Part shown: positions 50,939 through 60,533 of the stretch, in pieces
How the letters are laid out: the number at the start of each line of letters is the position of its first letter
How positions within the stretch are numbered: position 1 is the stretch's first letter
Source: Paraburkholderia humisilvae
GTDB taxonomy: Bacteria; Pseudomonadota; Gammaproteobacteria; Burkholderiales; Burkholderiaceae
Direction of reading: 5' to 3'
DNA length: 64,000 bases
Assembly: GCF_902859855.1 (NCBI RefSeq)
Contig: NZ_CADIKH010000004.1
Location: forward strand, 62,001-126,000
The notes under the pieces: model-generated
What the model saw: the letters and a program-made list of their open reading frames with translations, nothing else
Told to the model about the DNA's origin: nothing
The model's database searches: none
Made by a program: the position numbers and the translations under genes

Positions 50939-53710
50939 ATGTCCGTTACGAATACCCGAGACACGTCAGCCCTGCTGCGCAGGCTCAACTCCCATTGCGC
51001 GCGCGCACTCGAGGCGGCCGCCAGTCTCTGCCAGGCGCGCCTCGCCGGCGAGATTGCCGTCGAGCACTGGCTGCTGAAGCTGCTCGAGGCAGGCGACGGC
51101 GATATCCCCGCACTGCTCGCGCGTTGTGACGTCGACATCGACGCGCTCTGGCAAACCTTGCTCGAATCGATCGACCGCGCGCCACGCAATCTCCGCGGCC
51201 GGCCCGCGCTGTCGCTACAGGCGGCCACCGTGCTGGAAGACGCCTGGGGCTACGCGTCGCTCGACGCAATCGGCCGTACAACGAACCATCCAACCCGCAA
51301 CACGATCCGTTCGGCCCACCTGCTGCAAGCAATCGTCGACGCACCGCACGTGCTGCATGCGCGCAGCGCGTTACGGCTCCTGCCGTTGTCCGGCGCGCAA
51401 ATCGGTACGCTGCTGCCGCGGCTCGGCCGCTTTTCGACTGAAAACACACTGACGACGACGAGCGAACCGCAATCGGAGCATGTCCCGGCTTGTGCACCCT
51501 CATCGGACCTCGCCGAAAACGGCCCCCCGTCCACCTCTGAGCATCCGACCCAAGCCAGCGCACCACCCGCCGCCGCCACACTGCCCACCTCCGGTGAATC
51601 GCTCGCGCGTTTCACCATCGACCTGACCGACAAAGCGCGCCGCGGCGAAATCGACCCTGTGTTTGGCCGCGACCGCGAAATCCAGCAGATGATCGACGTT
51701 CTCGCACGGCGGCGCAAGAATAATCCGATCCTTGTCGGCGAGCCTGGCGTCGGCAAAACAGCGCTGGTTGAAGGACTCGCGTTGCGTGTCGTCGAGGGAA
51801 ACGTGCCGAACGTGATCCGCGACGTGCGCATCCTTACGCTCGATCTCGGCCTGCTGCAGGCCGGTGCCGGCGTAAAAGGCGAGTTCGAGCAACGCCTGAA
51901 GAACGTGATCGATGAAGTGCGCGCGTCTCCGGTGCCGGTCCTGCTTTTTATTGACGAAGCACACACGCTGATCGGCGCCGGCAATGCCGCCGGCGGCGCC
52001 GATGCAGCGAACCTGTTGAAACCGGCACTCGCGCGCGGAGAATTGCGCACCCTTGCCGCCACCACATGGTCCGAATACAAGGAATTTTTCGAGCGCGACG
52101 CGGCGCTCGAACGACGCTTCCAGCTCATCAAGGTCGACGAACCCGACGATAACGCCGCATGCCTGATGCTGCGCGGGCTCGTGGACCGTTACGCGCAACA
52201 CCATCGCGTGCACATTCGCGATGACGCGCTGGTCGCCGCTGTCAAGTTATCGCGCCGCTACATTCCGGCGCGGCAGTTGCCAGACAAGGCAGTCGATCTG
52301 ATCGATACCGCTGCGGGCCGTGTGCGTATGGCCCTTGAGTCGCCACCGGCGGAACTGCTGCGCGCCCGCGAGGCGGTCGCCGCGCTCGAACTGGAACGCA
52401 CCACGCTCGACGCCGACAACGCAGCGGGTATCGCCACCGCCCCAGCGCGCCGCGCTGCGCTCGATGCGCTGCTCGGCGCGGCAAACGAAGAACGCGCGAC
52501 GCTCGCGGCACGCTACGAACGCGAGCATGCACTCGTCAACGCGCTGCACGCGCAACGCAGCGCCGCAGCCGGGACGCGCCACCCCCCTACGCTCGCCGCG
52601 GCCCAGCAGGCCCTCGCCGACGCGCAAGGTACGACGCCCCTGGTCTTTGCCGATGTCGACGCGCAGGCCATCGCACGCGTGGTCGCCGAATGGACCGGTG
52701 TGCCGGTCGGCAATCTCGTCGAAGACGAACTGCGGCGGCTGCTTTCGCTTGAAACCCAACTTGCGGAACGGGTCGTCGCACAGGACGGTGCGATCGCCGC
52801 ACTCGCGCAATGTCTGCGCACCGCAAAAGCGGGACTTCGCAACGAACATGCGCCGCTCGGCGTATTTCTGCTGGCCGGACCGTCTGGCGTCGGCAAGACC
52901 GAGACCGCACGCGCACTGGCTGACCTGCTATTCGGCGGCGAGCGCGCGCTGACCACCATCAACATGTCCGAGTATCAGGAAGCCCACACCGTCTCTCAAC
53001 TGAAGGGTTCGCCGCCTGGATACGTCGGTTATGGGCGGGGCGGCATTCTGACCGAAGCAGTCCGGCAGCGTCCCTATGGCGTGGTGCTGCTCGACGAAGT
53101 GGAAAAAGCGCACCGCGACGTGCTCGATCTGTTCTATCAGGTGTTCGATCGCGGCACGATGCGGGATGGCGAGGGACGCGAAATCGACTTCCGCAACTGC
53201 GTGATTCTGATGACATCCAATCTCGGCAGCACGCCGATCGACGAAGCGACACTCGACAACCCAGCCGTGTCGCAGGCCGAACTGCTCGACGCGATCCGCC
53301 CTCAGCTCAGCGCGCATTTCCAGCCGGCCTTGCTCGCGCGTTTCCAGACGCTGATCTATCGGCCACTCGATGTGGCGGCGCTCGCGTCGATCATGCGGCT
53401 CAAACTTGCGAAGATCGGCGAACGCATGCAAAGGCAGCATGATGTGCGCTTCGCATGCGATGACGCACTCGTCGATGCGTTCGCGCGGCTTTGTGTCGAA
53501 CGCGATTCCGGCGCACGCAGCGTCGACGCATTCCTTGACGAGCGTATCTTGCCCACGATGTCGCGCGAGCTGCTCGCGCGTATGGCAACCGGTTCGTCAC
53601 CGGCGGGAATCCGGCTGTCGGGGGCGCCAGAAGGCAAGCTGACAATCGACTTTGTCGAGCGGGACGACCCATCCAGCGCAATGCCGGCATGCGCGTTGCC
53701 CACTCCGTAA
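50939..53710 (+). CDS. clpV: T6SS AAA+ ATPase ClpV (TssH)
   Basis: A 923-residue double-AAA+ unfoldase that disassembles contracted TssBC sheaths. The N-domain (residues about 1-160) is followed by a Pro/Ser-rich linker (about 165-225). AAA1 has Walker A GEPGVGKT (about residue 267) and Walker B LLFIDEAHTL (about 335). AAA2 has Walker A GPSGVGKTE (about 647) and Walker B VVLLDEVEKAH (about 715). The middle coiled-coil segment of ClpB is shortened, as in ClpV. The start at 50939 is chosen because the conserved N-domain begins there; the frame opens at 50861. Confidence 0.95.
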   Translation: MSVTNTRDTSALLRRLNSHCARALEAAASLCQARLAGEIAVEHWLLKLLEAGDGDIPALLARCDVDIDALWQTLLESIDRAPRNLRGRPALSLQAATVLEDAWGYASLDAIGRTTNHPTRNTIRSAHLLQAIVDAPHVLHARSALRLLPLSGAQIGTLLPRLGRFSTENTLTTTSEPQSEHVPACAPSSDLAENGPPSTSEHPTQASAPPAAATLPTSGESLARFTIDLTDKARRGEIDPVFGRDREIQQMIDVLARRRKNNPILVGEPGVGKTALVEGLALRVVEGNVPNVIRDVRILTLDLGLLQAGAGVKGEFEQRLKNVIDEVRASPVPVLLFIDEAHTLIGAGNAAGGADAANLLKPALARGELRTLAATTWSEYKEFFERDAALERRFQLIKVDEPDDNAACLMLRGLVDRYAQHHRVHIRDDALVAAVKLSRRYIPARQLPDKAVDLIDTAAGRVRMALESPPAELLRAREAVAALELERTTLDADNAAGIATAPARRAALDALLGAANEERATLAARYEREHALVNALHAQRSAAAGTRHPPTLAAAQQALADAQGTTPLVFADVDAQAIARVVAEWTGVPVGNLVEDELRRLLSLETQLAERVVAQDGAIAALAQCLRTAKAGLRNEHAPLGVFLLAGPSGVGKTETARALADLLFGGERALTTINMSEYQEAHTVSQLKGSPPGYVGYGRGGILTEAVRQRPYGVVLLDEVEKAHRDVLDLFYQVFDRGTMRDGEGREIDFRNCVILMTSNLGSTPIDEATLDNPAVSQAELLDAIRPQLSAHFQPALLARFQTLIYRPLDVAALASIMRLKLAKIGERMQRQHDVRFACDDALVDAFARLCVERDSGARSVDAFLDERILPTMSRELLARMATGSSPAGIRLSGAPEGKLTIDFVERDDPSSAMPACALPTP

Positions 53711-53737
53711 CCGACGTTACCCCTCGTACCGATCCGC

Positions 53738-54148
53738 ATGCCACCCCGCCCTTCCCTCTATGACGTCCTGCTCGCACACATCGGCGGCGAGCCGCTCGAT
53801 GCATACGACGACCGCACGCTCGAATGCCTGAGCGTGCAGCAAAACATCCGGCGCATTCTGAACACGCGCGCTGGGGCAATCAAACATTTGCCCGACTACG
53901 GTTTGTCCGACCTGACCAACATCTACAAGGCGTTGCCCGCATCCGCGCAGCGGCTGAAAAATCAGATGGAAACCACGCTACTGAAGTACGAGCCTCGAGT
54001 CCACTCGATCGACGTCGAGATGATCCAGAACCACGACCCGGGTGTCCTCGTCAGCTTTGAAATGACCTGCCATCTGCGCAAGTCCGGGCTTGTACGGTTC
54101 GGCACGCATTTCGAACCGCCCGGTCGCATGCGAATCGATCGGCGTTAA
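53738..54148 (+). CDS. tssE: T6SS baseplate protein TssE (gp25-like)
   Basis: A 136-residue gp25-family baseplate subunit that initiates sheath polymerisation. The GPW/gp25 pattern is visible in LSVQQNIRRILNTRAGAIKHLPDYGLSDLTNIYKAL and the C-terminal beta region. It is the last gene of the rightward unit, 27 bp after clpV, and is convergent with the MDR oxidoreductase gene. Confidence 0.93.
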   Translation: MPPRPSLYDVLLAHIGGEPLDAYDDRTLECLSVQQNIRRILNTRAGAIKHLPDYGLSDLTNIYKALPASAQRLKNQMETTLLKYEPRVHSIDVEMIQNHDPGVLVSFEMTCHLRKSGLVRFGTHFEPPGRMRIDRR

Positions 54149-54181
54149 ACTTCGGCGCACCGATCGCCGCGACTGGCCCGG

Positions 54182-55153
54182 TCAGTGGACCACCACCATC
54201 TTTCCCCCCGCCTGATTCGCTTCCATCACGCGATGGGCTTCGTGGATCTGATCGAAGCCGAACACACGCGACGGCTTCGCGCTCAGACGTCCCGCCGCAA
54301 CGTCCTCGGCAATCTTCTGCAGCGGCACGTCCGACAGCGGAAACCCCGGCGTGCCAAACACAAAGCTGCCGAAAAACGTCAGATACACGCCGCTGGCCAT
54401 TTGCAGCAACGGATTGAAATCCGGGATCGGGGCGAGGCCACCGAGCCAGCCTGCGAGACACGCGCGGCCACCGCGGCATAGCATCGCGAGCGAATCGAGA
54501 ATCGTGCTGTTACCAATCAGATCGAGCACCGCGTCAATCCGCTTCGCTTCGGCAATACGCTCCGACAGATCAGGGCTTTCGATCTCGACGCGCACCGCGC
54601 CCAGCGCTTCCAGCATCGCGAACCGGCTCTGGCTGCGCGTCGTTGCGATCACGCGCGCGCCCGCGTTGACCGCCATCTTCAACGCCGCCTGTCCAAACGA
54701 CGAGGTCGCGCCGCGAATTACGAGCGTCTGGCCGCTCGATACGTCCAGATTGCGGAGCAGGCACGTCCACGCGGTCGCAAAGGTCTCCGGAATCGCCGCC
54801 AGTTCGGCCCACGGCAGATCGGCATCGATCAACGCGACATTTGAAACCGGCGCACGTGTGTACTCGGCATAGCTGCCATTAATCGTGCGCCCAAGCCCGC
54901 CCATCAGCGCGGCCACCTTCGCGCCGACCGGAAACTCGCCGCCCGGACACGACTTCACCAGCCCAACACATTCGATCCCGCTCACTTCAGCCGCCTCGGC
55001 CCACTCGCCGCGACGCATATGCATTTCCGCATGATTGATACCGAATGCCTTGATTTCGATCACCACGTGCCCGTCTTTTGGCTCAGGTTCCGGGATATCC
55101 CGGTAGACCAGGTTTTCGACGGGACCAAATTTGTCGATCACGATTGCGCGCAT
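54182..55153 (-). CDS. MDR-family NAD(P)-dependent oxidoreductase
   Basis: A 323-residue zinc-independent quinone-reductase-like member of the medium-chain dehydrogenase family. The GroES-like half begins IVIDKFGPVENLVYRDIPEPEP, and the Rossmann fold has the nucleotide loop RGATSSFGQAALKMAV (about residues 150-165). The zinc-binding cysteines of alcohol dehydrogenases are absent. The start at 55153 has a GGAGGG site. The substrate is unknown; relatives reduce quinones or enones. It sits between the T6SS cluster and the two-component genes without evident functional tie. Confidence 0.85.
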   Translation of the reverse strand: MRAIVIDKFGPVENLVYRDIPEPEPKDGHVVIEIKAFGINHAEMHMRRGEWAEAAEVSGIECVGLVKSCPGGEFPVGAKVAALMGGLGRTINGSYAEYTRAPVSNVALIDADLPWAELAAIPETFATAWTCLLRNLDVSSGQTLVIRGATSSFGQAALKMAVNAGARVIATTRSQSRFAMLEALGAVRVEIESPDLSERIAEAKRIDAVLDLIGNSTILDSLAMLCRGGRACLAGWLGGLAPIPDFNPLLQMASGVYLTFFGSFVFGTPGFPLSDVPLQKIAEDVAAGRLSAKPSRVFGFDQIHEAHRVMEANQAGGKMVVVH

Positions 55154-55581
55154 CTCAACCCTCCTCAACGATCAGGTATGCCTATCTGCCCCCACGCGAG
55201 CAGCAGCACGACCGTCACCTCGTTCAAAGCCATTTTCCGCCCGTTCCGGTTCCGCCGCTTTCTATCAGGGATGCCTCCCGACCACGCGGCCGCTCGACCC
55301 GACGTCATCGGTCGCGGCGCGTCGCAAATGCGTCGCAATCACCAGAAGGAAACGCAGCGGGAAGCCCCCGATGAAGCGCAGCAAAAGTGACCGGTGAAGC
55401 ACGATTCCTGTCCAGAACGCACGCCGCGACACACCGCACGGACCCGCGCGGCCATGCTCCGTTTAAAATGGACTGCTCGCCGCACCGCCGCCGCGTTTGC
55501 GCGGGTCCCGCGGGCCCGCCCCAACGCGCGCGACGAACCCGTCATTCAACGAAAGCCGTTCAGCGTTTTGCAAGGTATTCC
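55154..55581. other. Divergent intergenic region
   Basis: A 428-bp spacer between the oxidoreductase (leftward) and the response regulator (rightward). Short frames here have no family features. It should contain both promoters; I see no clear metal-box palindrome upstream of the regulator. Confidence 0.4.
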
Positions 55582-56259
55582 ATGCGCATTCTGGTCGTCG
55601 AAGACGAGCCCAAGACGGGCGCCTATCTGAAGAAAGGGCTGGAAGAATCCGGCTATAGCGTCGATGTCGCGACCGACGGCGCCGACGGTCTGATCCTCGC
55701 GCAGGAAGAAGACTACGACGTGATCGTGCTGGACGTGATGCTGCCGACGATGGACGGCTGGGCCGTTCTGAAAACCTTGCGCGCGACCCGCTCGACACCG
55801 GTACTGTTCCTCACCGCGCGCGACGACGTCGACGACCGCGTGCGAGGCCTCGAACTCGGCGGCGACGACTATCTCGTCAAACCGTTCGCGTTCGTCGAAT
55901 TGCTTGCACGCGTGCGCACGCTCGCGCGCCGTGGGCCGCCGCGCGAAAGCGAACTGCTGAAAGTTGGCGACCTCGAAATCGACGTGAACCGGCGCCGCGT
56001 GAAGCGAGGCGCCACCCGCATCGACCTGACGCCGCGCGAATTCTCGCTGCTGCAGCTGCTCGCGCGCCGCCAGGGCGAAGTGCTGAGCCGCACACAAATC
56101 GCCTCGTACGTGTGGGACATGAACTTCGACAGCGATACGAACGTCGTCGAAGTCGCGATCCGCCGGCTGCGCGCGAAGATCGACGACCGCTACGACGTCA
56201 AGCTGATCCAGACGGTACGCGGCGTCGGCTACGTGATCGACTATAAAGAGTCCGATTGA
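55582..56259 (+). CDS. OmpR-family response regulator (heavy-metal/CopR type)
   Basis: A 225-residue response regulator. The receiver has the acidic pair in ILVVEDEP, phospho-acceptor Asp51 ([14 protein letters not shown]), the switch Thr (LFLTARDD) and conserved Lys ([10 protein letters not shown]). The winged-helix output domain ([55 protein letters not shown]) matches the CusR/CopR/IrlR group. It overlaps the kinase gene by one base (TGATG), so the two are coupled. Probable target: the convergent RND efflux operon, by proximity only. Confidence 0.92.
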   Translation: MRILVVEDEPKTGAYLKKGLEESGYSVDVATDGADGLILAQEEDYDVIVLDVMLPTMDGWAVLKTLRATRSTPVLFLTARDDVDDRVRGLELGGDDYLVKPFAFVELLARVRTLARRGPPRESELLKVGDLEIDVNRRRVKRGATRIDLTPREFSLLQLLARRQGEVLSRTQIASYVWDMNFDSDTNVVEVAIRRLRAKIDDRYDVKLIQTVRGVGYVIDYKESD

Positions 56260-57674
56260 TGGCCGGCCGCTCGCTGACCACCACGCTCGCGCTCGCATTT
56301 GCCGGGACCACGATCGCGGTGTTCGCGCTCGTCGGCAGCGTGCTCTACTTCGCGCTCGAAAAGCAGGTGACGCAACAGGACGACGACGAGATCGTGCTTG
56401 CCGCACGCCACACGCGGCGCCTCACGAACGAGCTGCGCTCCGCCGACGACGTACGCACGCACGCGGACCGTCTGACGAGCCAGGTGCTCGGCAATGCCGC
56501 GCTGTCGATGGCCGTGCGCGACGCGAACGGCACGATGCTGCTCAGCCACAACGCAGAAGGCGGCACGACGTCGATGATCGAGCCGCTGGTCGCGACGCAG
56601 CGGGTCGCGCCGTCCGCGCGCATCACCCATACCGCAATCGTCGAGGCGCAGCGCGACGCGCGATTACCGGTGCGCGGGCTCGCGGCCGAAGCGTCGCTGG
56701 CGGACGGCAGCGCGGTGACCATCGTGATCGCGCGCGACATGACCGACCGCTGGATCCTGCTCGATCACTATCGCGACCGCCTGTACGGCGCCGGCTTCGG
56801 CGGCATGCTGCTCGCGTTCCTGATGAGCTGGATGCTGGTGCATGAATCGCTGCGGCCGTTGCGCCAGCTTGCCGCGCACGCGGCACAGGTGACCGTGGAC
56901 CGGCTGCATGCGCGGATGAACATTGACAACGCGCCCCGCGAGCTCGCGGTGGTGATCGCGTCGCTCAACGCGATGCTCGACCGGCTCGCCGGCGGCTTTC
57001 AGCGGATGTCGCAGTACACCGCCGATCTCGCGCACGATATGCGTACGCCGCTCGCGAATCTGCGCGGCTCGAACGAAGTCGCACTCGCGCGGCCGCGCAG
57101 TGCCGAAGAATACCAGGCGGTACTCGAATCGAACCTCGAGGAATGCGAGCGCCTGTCGCGCATGATCGAAAGCGTGCTGTTTCTCGCGCGCGCCGAGCAT
57201 CCGCAGTTCGTCACGCATATGAAAACGCTCGACGCACGCGAGGAGCTCCAGCGTGTCGCCGACTACTTCGAAGGGATCGCCGACGATGCCGGTGTGCAGG
57301 TACGCGTCACGGGCAGCGGTGCGGTCCGTGCCGATCCGGAGTTATTCCGCCGTGCGGTGTCGAACCTGCTGGCCAACGCGATACGGCACACGCCGCGCGA
57401 GCGCGAGATCGAGCTCAGCGCCGCGGCGGCCGCGACCGCGTTGCGCATCACGGTTGCGAATCAGGGCTCGCATATCGATCCGTCCGCGCTCGAACGGGTA
57501 TTCGACCGGTTCTACCGCGCGGACCCGGCGCGCCACAACGCGCCGGCGGGCCCGGCATCGACGGGTCTCGGTCTGGCCATCGTCCGCACGATCATGGAAT
57601 TGCACGGCGGCAATGCCTATGCCGAGAGCGACGCAGCCAGCACGCGCTTTATTCTGAATTTCCCGAAGACGTAA
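56259..57674 (+). CDS. Heavy-metal-type sensor histidine kinase
   Basis: A 471-residue kinase with two membrane segments (about residues 9-31 and 170-190), a periplasmic sensor loop, HAMP, HisKA with His259 in DLAHDMRTPLANL, and HATPase_c (NLLANAIRHTPRE, STGLGLAIVRTIMELHGG). Its arrangement is that of the CusS/CopS/IrlS group. The gene overlaps the convergent outer-membrane factor gene by 26 bp at the 3' end. A TTG three bases upstream is an alternative start. Confidence 0.9.
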   Translation: MAGRSLTTTLALAFAGTTIAVFALVGSVLYFALEKQVTQQDDDEIVLAARHTRRLTNELRSADDVRTHADRLTSQVLGNAALSMAVRDANGTMLLSHNAEGGTTSMIEPLVATQRVAPSARITHTAIVEAQRDARLPVRGLAAEASLADGSAVTIVIARDMTDRWILLDHYRDRLYGAGFGGMLLAFLMSWMLVHESLRPLRQLAAHAAQVTVDRLHARMNIDNAPRELAVVIASLNAMLDRLAGGFQRMSQYTADLAHDMRTPLANLRGSNEVALARPRSAEEYQAVLESNLEECERLSRMIESVLFLARAEHPQFVTHMKTLDAREELQRVADYFEGIADDAGVQVRVTGSGAVRADPELFRRAVSNLLANAIRHTPREREIELSAAAAATALRITVANQGSHIDPSALERVFDRFYRADPARHNAPAGPASTGLGLAIVRTIMELHGGNAYAESDAASTRFILNFPKT

Positions 57675-59208
57675 GGACCGCGCGATCCCATCCGCCGCCC
57701 AGCGCTCTCAACAACTGCACGCTGGCGTCGATGCGGCGCGCGTCGATCTGGTCGACGGTGCGCTCGTTCGTGAGCGCGATCGTCTGCGCCGTGACGACGT
57801 CGAGGTAGCTGACCGCGCCCGCATTGAACTGGTTCGTCGTCAGTTGCAGCGAGCGCTGCGCGGCGCTGGCCGCGAGCTGCTGGCTTTGCGCTTCGCTCGC
57901 GAGCGTCGATAGCGCGGACAGCTGGTCTTCGACCTGCTGGAACGCGACCAGCACCGTTTGCCGATAGTCGGCGACCACGCCGTCGTACTGCGCATGCGCG
58001 CCTTGCAGCGCCGCATCGCGGCGGCCGCCGTCGATCAGTGTGCCGGCGAGCTGCGCGCCGAGTGACCAGAACAGACTGGGCGCAGTCAGCCACGGCGCGA
58101 AGAATGTGCTTTCGAGGCCGGCGCTCGCGGACAGCGTGAGACTCGGGTAGTACGCGGCGCGCGCCTCGCCGATCTGCGCGTTCGCCTCGCCGACGCGCCG
58201 CTCAGCCGCCGCGATATCGGGCCGGCGCTCGAGCAATTGCGACGGCAGCCCGGGCGGGATAGTGGGCACCGGCACCGCCGTGGTGTCCGGCGCAATCGTG
58301 AAGGTCGATGCCGGCTCGCCGATCAGCGTCGCGATTGCGTGCTGCAACTGCGCGCGCTGCACGTCGATGTCGGTGTCCTGCGTGCGCGTGCTTTCCAGCT
58401 GCGTTTGCGCCTGCGCGAGCACCGACGCATCGACCACCCCCATCTGGAATTTTTGCTGGGCGATCTTCAGCGCGGCCGCATAGGCCGTCACGGTGTCGTC
58501 GAGCAGCTTCTTCTGGATGTCGAGCGCGCGCAGATCAAAGTAGTCGGCGGCAAGGTCCGCGCTCACTGACAGACGCACCCCGTCGAGATCGGCTTGAGAC
58601 GCCTGCGCCTCGTCGCGCGCGCCGACCACCGAATCGCGTACCCGGCCGAACAGGTCCGGCTCCCAACTCGCGTTCAGGCCGACCGAGTAATCGGGCAGCG
58701 TCAGACCCGCCTTCGACGTGTGCTTGACGTTCTGCGACGTGCGGAAACGCTGCGCGGCTGTCCCCGCCGTGACCGTCGGAAAGAAGCCCGAGCGCTGATA
58801 CGCAACCATCGAGCGCGCCTGCTCCAGCTGCGCGATCGCTTTCTTCACCGTCTGGTTCGACACGTCGACACGCGCTTCCAGACGGTTCAGCTCCGGGTCG
58901 TTGAACACGGTCCACCATGGGCCGCGCGGCGCGGCATCGCCGGGTTCGGCAAGCGACCAGCCGTTGGTCGGTTGCGGCGTCGCCGGTGCGCCCGCGAAGT
59001 GGGCCGGCACCGCGACAGCGGGCTTCGTGTAGGCCGGCAGCGTCGAGCAGGCCGCGAGCGACGCGGCAAGCCATCCGGCAAGCACCGCGCGCGGCGCGAT
59101 GCGCGTCGGTGCGTCCCTCAGGCTCAGTGCGCCTCTCAGTGCGCCTCTCAGTGCTCCCGTCAGCGCGGCCTCGCACTTGCGCATCCCTGACACAGGCAGG
59201 TTCGTCAT
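57649..59208 (-). CDS. RND efflux outer-membrane lipoprotein (NodT family)
   Basis: A 519-residue TolC-like outer-membrane channel of the NodT type. A long lead with short Ala/Leu/Arg repeats (GALRGALRGAL) precedes the lipobox LAAC, so the mature protein is lipid-anchored. Two repeated outer-membrane-efflux domains follow (FNDPELNRLEARVDVSNQTVKKAIAQLEQAR and PSQLLERRPDIAAAERRVGEANAQIGEARAAYYP). The ATG at 59208 is preferred because AGGAG sits six bases before it; an ATG at 59244 overlaps the adaptor stop (ATGA) and is also possible. Last gene of the efflux operon. Confidence 0.9.
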   Translation of the reverse strand: MTNLPVSGMRKCEAALTGALRGALRGALSLRDAPTRIAPRAVLAGWLAASLAACSTLPAYTKPAVAVPAHFAGAPATPQPTNGWSLAEPGDAAPRGPWWTVFNDPELNRLEARVDVSNQTVKKAIAQLEQARSMVAYQRSGFFPTVTAGTAAQRFRTSQNVKHTSKAGLTLPDYSVGLNASWEPDLFGRVRDSVVGARDEAQASQADLDGVRLSVSADLAADYFDLRALDIQKKLLDDTVTAYAAALKIAQQKFQMGVVDASVLAQAQTQLESTRTQDTDIDVQRAQLQHAIATLIGEPASTFTIAPDTTAVPVPTIPPGLPSQLLERRPDIAAAERRVGEANAQIGEARAAYYPSLTLSASAGLESTFFAPWLTAPSLFWSLGAQLAGTLIDGGRRDAALQGAHAQYDGVVADYRQTVLVAFQQVEDQLSALSTLASEAQSQQLAASAAQRSLQLTTNQFNAGAVSYLDVVTAQTIALTNERTVDQIDARRIDASVQLLRALGGGWDRAVLTSSGNSE

Positions 59209-59240
59209 CATCCGCTCCTGGTTCTCCGCACCGGTTCGTC

Positions 59241-60488
59241 TCATTGGCTCGCCATGCCCGCGCCCGACGCCGTCGCTTCGATCGTCACCGGTTCGCCCGT
59301 CACGATTGCGTCGCCGGGGTTGTTGATCACGCGATCCGTGGTCGAGAACCCTGCCGCAATTTCGACATAGGTGCCAAAGTCGCGGCCGATCGTCACCGTT
59401 TTCAACTGCACCTTGTTATCGGGGCCGGCCAGCGCGACGGTCACACCATTCGGCCGGAACAGCAGCGCGCTGACCGGCAATTCGAGTGCCGGGTTCGCCG
59501 AGTCCAGTTGCAGATGCACCTGCGCATACGAACCCGGCAGCAACGCACCGTCCCGGTTATCGACGTCGACTTCGACGCGCAGCGTGCGGCTGACCGGATC
59601 GATCGCGTCCGCGCTGCGCGCGACCTTCGCGTCGAAATGCCGCCCTGGGTACTGCTGGATCGTCAGATAGACAGGCGTGCCCGGCTTGACCTCGCTTGCA
59701 TCGTTCTCCGGCACGTCGATGTACACCCGCAGCGTGCTCGTCTGTTCGACATGGAACAGCTCGCCGGGCATGGCCGCGAGCCCCGGCGCGCCGCCCGCGG
59801 TGACAAGCGAGCCGATGTCGACATTGCGTGCGGTCACGACGCCGTCGAACGGCGCGGTCACCTTTTCGTATGACACCAGCTCCGCCAGCCGCGCCACGTT
59901 CGCCTGTGCCGATGCGAGAATCGAGCGCTTCGCCTCCATGTCGCTCGTTTTCAGATCGGCGTCCTGTTGGGCGACCGATTGCGTCTTCAGCAGCGCCTGC
60001 CAGCGCTGCGCGGTCGTGTTCGCATACGCGTAGTTCGCCTGTGCGGTCGCTTCATCCGCGCGCGCCTGGCGCAATTGCGCGTCGAGCTCCGGCGTTTCGA
60101 TCACGGCCAGCGTCTCGCCCGCTTTGACCTGTGCGCCGATGTCGGTGTACCAGTGCGTCACGTAGCCGCTGGTGCGCGCGTAGATCGACGCATCCGCATA
60201 GGGCATCACCGAGCCCGGCAGCAGCAGTTCGCTCGACGCGGGTGCAGGCTTGGGCGCGACAACCGACACCGGCAATGCGCGTTGTGCGGCGAGCTGGTCG
60301 GTCAGCGCGCGCTTCGCTTCGAGCCGCGGCACCAGACCGATCGCGAGCAGCACCGCCGCCAGTCCGCCCACCACGAGCAATGCGTGATAGCGCCGCCGCA
60401 CGGCCGGTTGCGGTGCGTCGCCGTCCGCCCCGGGTGGACTGTCTTGTATCGATTGTTCGAGTTCGGTATCGGTATCGGGGGTATTCAT
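59241..60488 (-). CDS. RND efflux periplasmic adaptor (membrane fusion protein)
   Basis: A 415-residue adaptor linking the inner-membrane pump to the outer-membrane channel. One N-terminal membrane anchor (YHALLVVGGLAAVLLAIGLV), a lipoyl-type hairpin (VTHWYTDIGAQVKAGETLAVIETPELDAQL), a helical coiled-coil and the beta-barrel (EQTSTLRVYIDVPENDASEVKPGTPVYL) are in order. It overlaps the outer-membrane factor reading frame by four bases and follows the pump gene by 45 bp. Confidence 0.92.
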   Translation of the reverse strand: MNTPDTDTELEQSIQDSPPGADGDAPQPAVRRRYHALLVVGGLAAVLLAIGLVPRLEAKRALTDQLAAQRALPVSVVAPKPAPASSELLLPGSVMPYADASIYARTSGYVTHWYTDIGAQVKAGETLAVIETPELDAQLRQARADEATAQANYAYANTTAQRWQALLKTQSVAQQDADLKTSDMEAKRSILASAQANVARLAELVSYEKVTAPFDGVVTARNVDIGSLVTAGGAPGLAAMPGELFHVEQTSTLRVYIDVPENDASEVKPGTPVYLTIQQYPGRHFDAKVARSADAIDPVSRTLRVEVDVDNRDGALLPGSYAQVHLQLDSANPALELPVSALLFRPNGVTVALAGPDNKVQLKTVTIGRDFGTYVEIAAGFSTTDRVINNPGDAIVTGEPVTIEATASGAGMASQ

Positions 60489-60533
60489 CGCGGTTCCTTG
60501 GCGAAGAGGCGTTGCGAGCAGATAGCGGGTTGA

